A stretch of 48,800 nt of DNA. Origin: Acidobacteriota bacterium. Its GTDB lineage: Bacteria; Acidobacteriota; Thermoanaerobaculia; Multivoradales; J023. The stretch is taken from contig JAJCXO010000270.1 in assembly GCA_029263395.1 (NCBI GenBank), forward strand, positions 1 through 48,800, read 5' to 3'. The notes under the pieces were generated by a model. That model saw only the letters and a program-made list of their open reading frames with translations. It ran no database searches and had not been told where the DNA came from. The position numbers and the translations under genes were made by a program. This document shows, one piece after another, positions 43,457 to 48,800 of this stretch (position 1 is its first letter; every line of letters starts with the position of its first letter).

Positions 43457-46199
43457 AGGACGCAACCGCCACGGCGAGCACTCACCCCCGCGGTTCAGCC
43501 GATGGTGGGTTGGGGCCGTCAGCCGCCTAATGCTGACCCCCGAGCTACGCGAGGCTTTCCTCGGCGATCTCGACGAAGACTTCCGCCAACGAGTGGCCAT
43601 GGATCCCCGTCGTGCCCGAGCCAGCTATCGTCTCGACGCCTGGCGCTCGACCGCGGCCTTGATCCGACGTCCAGCCCGATCTATAACCACCGCATCCCAA
43701 GCCGGAGAACCCGCCATGAGTCTTTTTCTGGAAGATCTGCGCCTGGCAGCCAACAATCTGATGCGCGCCCCGGGTTTCAGCCTAATTGTCGTGTTGACGC
43801 TGGCGCTCGGCATCGGCTCGGTGACCGCGGTTTACACCCTGGTCGACGGGGTTGTCCTGCGTCCGCTACCGTTTGACGATCCAGAGTCCTTGGTGGCGGT
43901 GTGGGGTATCGACGCCAAAACCGGCGCCGGCCGGTTCACCAGCTCCTACCCCGACTTCGAAGACTTCAGAGATCGTTCCAAGTCGTTCGAGAGGCTGGCG
44001 GCTGCCCAGGCTTTTCCTGCCAACGTTGCGGGCATCCAGGAACGCCCATCACGGTTGACTGTGGGGCGGATCTCTCACGATCTGTTCGACGTGTTGGGGA
44101 CCGATGTGTTGGTCGGCCGCGAGCTCGAGCCAACGGACGACGTCCGTGGTGCCGAGCCGGTGGTAGTGATCGCGGAATCGATCTGGCGGCGTGAGTTGGG
44201 TGGCGGCGAGGGAGGTGACGAGGGTGGCGGCGGTAGTGGCGACGAAGATGATCGTGCCGCGGTGCTCGGCCGCACCCTGACGATCGACGGTATCGCTCAC
44301 ACCTTGGTCGGCGTCGTACGGAATCCGCAGTATCCCCAGGAAGCCGAAATCTTCACCGCCCTAGAGCTCCAGCCAGGGACCGAACATCGTGGCCAACACA
44401 GCTTTGCCGTGATCGGCCGATTGGCGCCCGAGGTTTCGGCGCTGACGGCCACCGCCGATCTCGCGCGGATCGCGGCCCAGCTGGGTGAAGAACATGGCGG
44501 CGAAAACCTGTCGCTGAGCGCCCGGGTCGAGCCGTTGCACGAATCGATGGTGGGTAGCTTGCGCCAGCCGCTCACCCTGCTGCTCGGTGCCGCCGCCTTC
44601 GTCCTGTTGATCGCCTGCGCCAACATCTCCAATCTCTTGTTACATCGGGCCGCCCGACGGAGTCGCGAAGTGGCAACCCGGGCCGCCTTGGGAGCCAGCA
44701 CCGGCCAGCTGTTGCGTCAGTTCCTCGCCGAAGCGGTGTGGCTGGTGAGTGGCGGTGGCGCCTTGGGTTTTGTGGTGGCCTGGCTGGGTAAAGAGATCCA
44801 ACTGCAGCGAATCCCCACCACCTTGCCACGGGCCGAAGAAGTTGCCCTCGACGGTCGGATCTTGGGCTTCGGCGTGGCTTTGACCTGCGTTGTGGCCTGT
44901 GCCTTTGCCATCATGCCGTTGATCGAGGTTGCCCGCCGCGATCTGTTTGCGCAGCTCGGTGCGGGTGCCCGAACCCAAGGCGCCACCTCGAGACGCCAGA
45001 CGTTGCGGCGTGGGCTGGTGGTTGCCGAAGTCTCCTTGGCGGTGGTGTTGGTGGTTGGTGCCGGTTTGATGATCCGGACCATGCAGCGGCTGGCTGACGT
45101 CGATCCAGGGTTTGTTGCCGATCACACAGTGGTCATGCCCCTGCAACTGCAAACGCCCTTCGTTTCCAAGGAGTGGCCACAAACGGTGGAATTCTTCGAT
45201 CGCCTGAACGAACGGATCGCCGCGCTACCGGGAGTGGCCGGAGTGGCCGTTGCCTATCAAGATCCTTCCGATCCCGGTTGGGAGTCTAGTTTCACCATCG
45301 AAGGGGAGCCCGAGCCAGAGGAAGGACAACGCCCCGAGGTCGGCTGGCGCCCGGTTGGCCTCAACTACTTCCGCACCCTGGGGATCCCTCTGCTGCAAGG
45401 GCGCACCTTCGAACCGTCTGACGACTCCGAGAACGCCGGTGTGGTGATCGTCAATCAGGCCTTTCTTGCCCGCCATCTGCCGGACGAGCCCGAACCGGTC
45501 GGCCGTCTGATCAACAAAGGCTCGTGGTGGTTGCCGGAAATTCAGCAGCTCCGCATCATCGGCGTGGTCGGTGACGTCAAGTTTTCGGGTCGCGACCTCA
45601 GTGCGCAGCCCGCCTTCTACTTCTCGCATCGGCAGTTTCCCGTCCCGCAAATGAAAGTGGTGGTGCGCACCGCGGGCGAGCCCACCGCGCGCGAACCGCT
45701 GGCGATTGCCGACGCCTTGCGACAGGCGGTGTGGGAGATCGACCCGGAGCTCCCGATCGGTCCGATCACCACCCTCCAAGAGAAGATGGCATCAACCCTC
45801 GCTTACCGCAGCTTCCTGACCCAGCTGCTGAGCTTCTTCGGTGCCTCGGCCCTATTCCTGTCGGCCCTCGGGCTTTACGGCGTGCTGGCCTACTCAATGT
45901 CTCAGCGCACCCGCGAGATCGGCTTGCGCGTGGCGCTCGGCGCCCAACGGCCGGACGTCATCCATCTGGTGATGAGCCAAGGCTTGAAGCTCACCGTCGT
46001 TGGCCTTGTCCTCGGCCTCGGAGGTGCCTGGGCGATGACGCGATATCTCCAGTCCGTCCTCTTCGGCGTCGACCGCAGCGATCCCTTGACCCTACTCAGC
46101 GTGGTTGGCGTCCTGCTGGCGGTGTCCTTGCTGGCGGCGTGGGTGCCCACCCAGCGTGCCCTGCGTATCGAGCCGACGCGGGCGTTGCAGGAGGAGTAG
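43449..46199 (+). CDS. ADOP-type FtsX/MacB ABC permease
   Basis: A 916-aa duplicated permease. The N-terminal segment of about 95 aa (WWVGAVSRLMLTPELREAFL, GDLDEDFRQRVAMDPRRARA) is the extra domain typical of the acidobacterial duplicated orphan permease family. Next come a transmembrane helix in NLMRAPGFSLIVVLTLALGI, a MacB-like periplasmic core (about 130-375), an FtsX block (LTLLLGAAAFVLLIACANIS), a second MacB core and a second FtsX block ending with ALRIEPTRALQEE. A run of Gly/Glu/Asp (about residues 250-270) interrupts the first core. No ATPase gene is adjacent, as usual for ADOP. The likely role is export or mechanotransmission; the substrate is unknown. Confidence 0.93.
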   Translation: MVEGRNRHGEHSPPRFSRWWVGAVSRLMLTPELREAFLGDLDEDFRQRVAMDPRRARASYRLDAWRSTAALIRRPARSITTASQAGEPAMSLFLEDLRLAANNLMRAPGFSLIVVLTLALGIGSVTAVYTLVDGVVLRPLPFDDPESLVAVWGIDAKTGAGRFTSSYPDFEDFRDRSKSFERLAAAQAFPANVAGIQERPSRLTVGRISHDLFDVLGTDVLVGRELEPTDDVRGAEPVVVIAESIWRRELGGGEGGDEGGGGSGDEDDRAAVLGRTLTIDGIAHTLVGVVRNPQYPQEAEIFTALELQPGTEHRGQHSFAVIGRLAPEVSALTATADLARIAAQLGEEHGGENLSLSARVEPLHESMVGSLRQPLTLLLGAAAFVLLIACANISNLLLHRAARRSREVATRAALGASTGQLLRQFLAEAVWLVSGGGALGFVVAWLGKEIQLQRIPTTLPRAEEVALDGRILGFGVALTCVVACAFAIMPLIEVARRDLFAQLGAGARTQGATSRRQTLRRGLVVAEVSLAVVLVVGAGLMIRTMQRLADVDPGFVADHTVVMPLQLQTPFVSKEWPQTVEFFDRLNERIAALPGVAGVAVAYQDPSDPGWESSFTIEGEPEPEEGQRPEVGWRPVGLNYFRTLGIPLLQGRTFEPSDDSENAGVVIVNQAFLARHLPDEPEPVGRLINKGSWWLPEIQQLRIIGVVGDVKFSGRDLSAQPAFYFSHRQFPVPQMKVVVRTAGEPTAREPLAIADALRQAVWEIDPELPIGPITTLQEKMASTLAYRSFLTQLLSFFGASALFLSALGLYGVLAYSMSQRTREIGLRVALGAQRPDVIHLVMSQGLKLTVVGLVLGLGGAWAMTRYLQSVLFGVDRSDPLTLLSVVGVLLAVSLLAAWVPTQRALRIEPTRALQEE

Positions 46200-46311
46200 G
46201 GTAGGGACAGCCCTGGCGCTCGGGCGGGCGCTGGGTCCGGTCAGACAGACGGCTCCGGCTAATTCGTCAGATCGCCGGCCTGACCAACACGCTTGATCGG
46301 TTTATACAGCG

Positions 46312-46443
46312 CTACTTCGGTTCGCACCAAGGTGGCGGATCTACCGGCACACAAGGACCTCCGATTTGACAATCAAAGCACTCACACGTGCCAATGTTGC
46401 AGAGGATGATGCCGGTTTGTAAGTTGTTGCGCGTTGAACTCAT
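46312..46443 (-). CDS. 43-aa Cys-rich peptide coupled to the upstream gene
   Basis: The start codon of this 44-codon frame overlaps the stop of the 395-aa gene by four bases (ATGA, 46440-46443), so it should be translated by coupling. The product reads MSSTRNNLQTGIILCN, IGTCECFDCQIGGPC, VPVDPPPWCEPK. It has six cysteines (15, 20, 22, 25, 31, 40), a polar N-terminal part and a Pro-rich end. It lacks a signal peptide. This could be a metal-binding peptide, a disulfide peptide or a modified-peptide precursor; I see no modification enzyme in the window. Not a family I recognise. Confidence 0.6.
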   Translation of the reverse strand: MSSTRNNLQTGIILCNIGTCECFDCQIGGPCVPVDPPPWCEPK

Positions 46444-47627
46444 AGTTGTCCCTGCGGTACCTCACCCTGTTCGATCGCCGCCACCTGCACAGGATCAAAT
46501 GGGGGATCGAACAAGCTTGGGTCCTCGATGTGGGAGCGGAAGAAGTCGGTGATGGTGTGCATACGTTCGTTGAAGTCGGTCCAGTCTTCAGCGCCGCTTT
46601 CGCTCAGGCTGTCGAGAGTCGGGTCGATGCGATTGAGGAGTTTGCGCAGCTCCGGGACGATGATCAGCCGCACGCTTTCCGGGAACCGAGTCTCGAGGTC
46701 GCGGCCCAATCGCAGATGACGGTCACCGGGCAGGGCGAGGGTCAACATCAGCTCGGTGACCACCTGGCGGACGTTCCGGCGCACCAGCTCGATCAACGGA
46801 TTCCAGAATCGCCGGACGGGAAGCGACCATCTCAGGTAGAGGTCACCCAACAACCACAGCCGGCTGAGGCGGGGAAAAAACGCTCGCAAGACATGGCGAC
46901 GCAGCCGTCGTGGGTTGACGGCCGGGATGTCGAAGGCGGCGGCGATCTCGGGCTGGAGCCGGGTCTGCTCGTGATAGCCAACCTCGAGACTGGCCAGCAG
47001 GATGAGCTGCGTCTTGACTCGGGGTTGCTGCTCGAACATCGCCCGGTAGAGGTTGGTGAAAGCTTGTCTGAGATAACCCTGAGCTTCCGGCGGTTCACCG
47101 GGCCATAACGGCTCGATGAACCGTTGGATCTTGATGGCGTCGAACGTCTGGTCGCCGCGGAAGGTATCGATAAAGCGCACAAACTCAGCGCCGATCTCGT
47201 CGAACACTTTACGGTTGCCGGCGGAAATGGCGGCGCTCATCCGATCGAAGATCGGCTGCACCTGGATCGCTTCGGCCAGCTGCGACCTCAGCAGGTCTGC
47301 CCCCGCATCAATCGACGGCAGGCAAGCCGCTAGTTCGGCGAGCACCCGCCTAGCCTCGGGCGAGTTGCCGAACATCCGTTCGAACGTCCGAGCAATGTCC
47401 TGCTGGCGGATCGTTTGTCCGGCCTGCTTCGAGGCCCAGGTGGCATACGTACACCAATTGGCGGTTGGCCCGAGCATCTCGGCCAAGGCCGTCGAGATCT
47501 GGTGATAAGCCTGAGTCACCTGGAGGTTGGCAATCACCGGGTCGGCCTGGGCCGTGATCCGTGCGACGTCTTCCAGAGTCGGTAGGTCGTGTTGCGGGCA
47601 AGAGACGAGTACAGGTGCAATCTTCAT
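46440..47627 (-). CDS. Conserved-looking protein of unknown function, 395 aa
   Basis: ATG 47627 has GGAGG 8 bases upstream. The product has no signal peptide and no obvious membrane helix. A sharp motif, ANWCTYATWASKQAGQTIRQ (about residues 55-75), looks like a conserved family signature. The rest is helical with many Arg and Trp (RRLRRHVLRAFFPRLSRLWL, LYLRWSLPVRRFWNPLIELV). A possible active-site-like HLRLGRDLETRFPE occurs near residue 305. I cannot name the family or reaction. It forms a two-gene unit with the Cys-rich peptide at 46312. The 85-aa gene upstream is separated by a strong hairpin. Confidence 0.8.
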   Translation of the reverse strand: MKIAPVLVSCPQHDLPTLEDVARITAQADPVIANLQVTQAYHQISTALAEMLGPTANWCTYATWASKQAGQTIRQQDIARTFERMFGNSPEARRVLAELAACLPSIDAGADLLRSQLAEAIQVQPIFDRMSAAISAGNRKVFDEIGAEFVRFIDTFRGDQTFDAIKIQRFIEPLWPGEPPEAQGYLRQAFTNLYRAMFEQQPRVKTQLILLASLEVGYHEQTRLQPEIAAAFDIPAVNPRRLRRHVLRAFFPRLSRLWLLGDLYLRWSLPVRRFWNPLIELVRRNVRQVVTELMLTLALPGDRHLRLGRDLETRFPESVRLIIVPELRKLLNRIDPTLDSLSESGAEDWTDFNERMHTITDFFRSHIEDPSLFDPPFDPVQVAAIEQGEVPQGQL

Positions 47628-47799
47628 TGGCAGGTCCTCCCACGGGTGCCATCGAGCTCGGTTGATTCGCCGAGCGTTCAGTCACGGGCAAAGCGCCGAG
47701 CTCTCAGGAGTCGGGCCTCGCGCTCATCTTGCTTTACGCAAAACGGGAGGATTTCGCGACAGATCGGTCCGCTAGAGGACGGATCGCTAGGGGGCGGGC

Positions 47800-47827
47800 C
47801 GCCAGCTGACGGCACCGTCAGCTGGCG
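47800..47827 (-). terminator. Perfect hairpin between the 85-aa gene and the 395-aa gene
   Basis: CGCCAGCTGACG (47800-47811) and CGTCAGCTGGCG (47816-47827) form a 12-bp stem with a GCAC loop, 18 bases beyond the 85-aa gene's stop. No T-run follows on the minus strand. Confidence 0.75.
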
Positions 47828-47845
47828 ATGGACGAGGCTCAGGCC

Positions 47846-48103
47846 TCACAAACCTGGTGTTTTGATCTGCAGGGCGACGTCACCGTTGTTACCGATCGTC
47901 AGGCCCTTGGGGAGAGGACTCACGAACGGTTGCGTTTCGCCGGGCGCAATCGTCTTTTGCTCAACCGCGATAGCGTCGTTGTTGTCGTCCATCGTGTATT
48001 GACCCTCCCGATCATTGGGATTGGACACGGCATCGAGGTCTTTGGGATCCTCGTTTGCAGGTAGGGAAACGGACTGTCCTGGCTCTAGTGTTTGGTAGGG
48101 CAT
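47846..48103 (-). CDS. 85-aa acidic protein of unknown function
   Basis: AAGGAG lies 6 bases before ATG 48103, so the gene is probably real. The product starts MPYQTLEPGQSVSLPANEDP. It has many Asp, Asn and Pro residues, no Cys, no signal peptide and no membrane segment. The C-terminal half (TIAPGETQPFVSPLPKGLTI, GNNGDVALQIKT) reads like a small beta-sandwich. I do not recognise it. A tight terminator hairpin follows it, so it is its own transcription unit. Confidence 0.7.
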   Translation of the reverse strand: MPYQTLEPGQSVSLPANEDPKDLDAVSNPNDREGQYTMDDNNDAIAVEQKTIAPGETQPFVSPLPKGLTIGNNGDVALQIKTPGL

Positions 48104-48428
48104 AACGTACTCCTTCTCGGTAGCGGTTGATGAATCGTTGCCAGACCTGGTCTGGCGTCACTACCCGCTTAGTGGGACGAAGGAGTCAGTGATCGCACCC
48201 AAATTGCGTTCTGCAAGACTCTGGGTAGGGGCGCACGGCTGTGCGCCCGGCTGACGAAACCGAGCTCGGACAAGAAGTTGAAAACCCCTCGCCATGTCAT
48301 GAGGTACCTCCGGCTCCGCCTAACGGGACTCGGAGAAATGAGAGCAGGAAGAAAGACCTTGGTTCTTGGAAGATCGCACGTCCGTCTTGTGTCGGCTGAC
48401 GCGCACGGCGTCAGCGGCTGGTATCCGG
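48104..48428. other. Hairpin-rich non-coding gap
   Basis: No gene is supported in these 325 bases. Three perfect stem-loops are present: GCCAGAC/GTCTGGC (48140-48156), GGGCGCAC/GTGCGCCC (48229-48248) and GCTGACGC/GCGTCAGC (48395-48415). The last lies 14 bases after the esterase-like stop on the minus strand and is a likely terminator. The others may be leader structures of the 85-aa gene. Confidence 0.6.
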
Positions 48429-48800
48429 TCAACACCCTGAGGGTTTGCCGAAGAGCGCAATCAGTATTTGATCGATAGTGGTCCGCCAGCCGGCGGGCCC
48501 AACCCCGCCCGCAACTTCGACCAACTGCACGTTGGCACCGCCCGCTCGCAACACTTCGAGGATTTTGGCGGTCGCTTCTGGAGCACGTTCCACTTCGTCG
48601 CTTCGGAGCTCGATGTAGACCGTGAGGCTGCTGCTGTCTCGCGGCTCGAAGAGGGCCTCCAGGCTAGGTGCCGTGAAGCTCTGGACGGCCACCTTGCCGA
48701 AGTGGTCACCGGCCTCGAGTCCAGCATACACCGCAACACCGGCACTGCTGACGGCTCCGGCGAGGGCACGCTGTCGAGGATCTGTCTTCAGCCGATAACG
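48429..48800 (-). CDS. C-terminal part of an esterase-fold protein, possibly catalytically dead (5' end outside window)
   Basis: The frame is open to the window edge, giving 123 residues of the C-terminal half. The order ALAGAVSSAGVAVYAGLEAG, DHFGKVAVQSFTAPSLEALF, SLTVYIELRSDE, VLRAGGANVQLVEVAGG and WRTTIDQILIALFG follows the enterochelin-esterase-like (PF00756) layout. In active members the nucleophile sits in GxSxGG and the catalytic His in GGHxWxxW. Here the first reads GAVSSAG and the second GGVGPAGW, with no His. This suggests a pseudo-esterase, although the N-terminal half is not visible. Confidence in the fold is moderate. Confidence 0.6.
   Translation of the reverse strand, partial: RYRLKTDPRQRALAGAVSSAGVAVYAGLEAGDHFGKVAVQSFTAPSLEALFEPRDSSSLTVYIELRSDEVERAPEATAKILEVLRAGGANVQLVEVAGGVGPAGWRTTIDQILIALFGKPSGC

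Noticed and set aside
48169-48435. Minus-strand 88-codon frame in the last gap
   Set aside because: It overlaps the end of the esterase-like gene, contains three perfect hairpins and gives an Arg/Ser/Pro-rich product typical of non-coding sequence.
1-48800. tRNA, rRNA, insertion sequences or prophage genes
   Set aside because: I found no cloverleaf with CCA-type end, no rRNA stretch, no transposase or integrase motif and no phage structural gene.

Overview
The window is a compact, GC-rich bacterial chromosome segment with almost no non-coding sequence apart from a few short gaps. I read it as an Acidobacteriota genome, probably near Thermoanaerobaculia. The reasons are a PadR regulator overlapping a duplicated FtsX/MacB-type orphan permease (the ADOP arrangement), a secreted HExxHxxGxxH metalloprotease of the large bacterial zinc-protease family, TPR-CHAT and ECF-type sigma genes, and large Calx-beta/GEVED surface proteins ending in an acidic 'DGFEAGDTSAW' tail. 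The assignment rests on gene content only. I see no rRNA, tRNA, insertion sequence, prophage or CRISPR array.

Layout. 1-1777: end of a histidine-degradation operon (hutU, hutI). 2049-7937: a giant secreted beta-propeller/Calx-beta protein closed by a clear terminator. 8070-8654: Uma2-type nuclease. 8667-14277 (minus): carA-carB-TPR operon with 4-nt stop/start overlaps; both Car subunits resemble the Bacteroidetes/eukaryote type. 14491-18785: small mixed genes (DMT-like transporter, secreted protein of unknown function, methyltransferase, VOC protein, orphan VapB-like antitoxin, haem-type membrane protein, secreted Cys-rich protein). 18786-19261: non-coding region with operator-like repeats and a 42-bp palindrome-bearing tandem repeat. 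19262-24919: MscS channel, metalloprotease, a 38-codon small gene, a lipoprotein glutaminyl cyclase. 25076-26192: rpsF-rpsR-rplI. 26301-32511: coiled-coil methyltransferase, class A PBP, uvrB. 32582-34113: alpha/beta hydrolase and a two-gene XRE/membrane-protein operon with a palindromic operator.

34213-40738 (minus) is the most interesting region. A sigma-70/ECF-type factor is translationally coupled to a single-pass membrane protein that looks like an anti-sigma factor without a zinc motif. That gene is coupled in turn to an exported TPR-CHAT caspase-like protease with an intact His/Cys dyad, followed by a secreted divergent subtilase. This suggests a sigma pathway controlled by proteolysis across the membrane, conceptually like the TPR-CHAT/sigma link in type III-E CRISPR but with no CRISPR parts. 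Just upstream is a secreted VWA-domain protein.

43100-46199 holds PadR and the ADOP permease. 46312-48800 (minus) holds an unrecognised 395-aa protein coupled to a 43-aa Cys-rich peptide, an 85-aa acidic protein, and the end of an esterase-fold protein that seems to lack catalytic residues.
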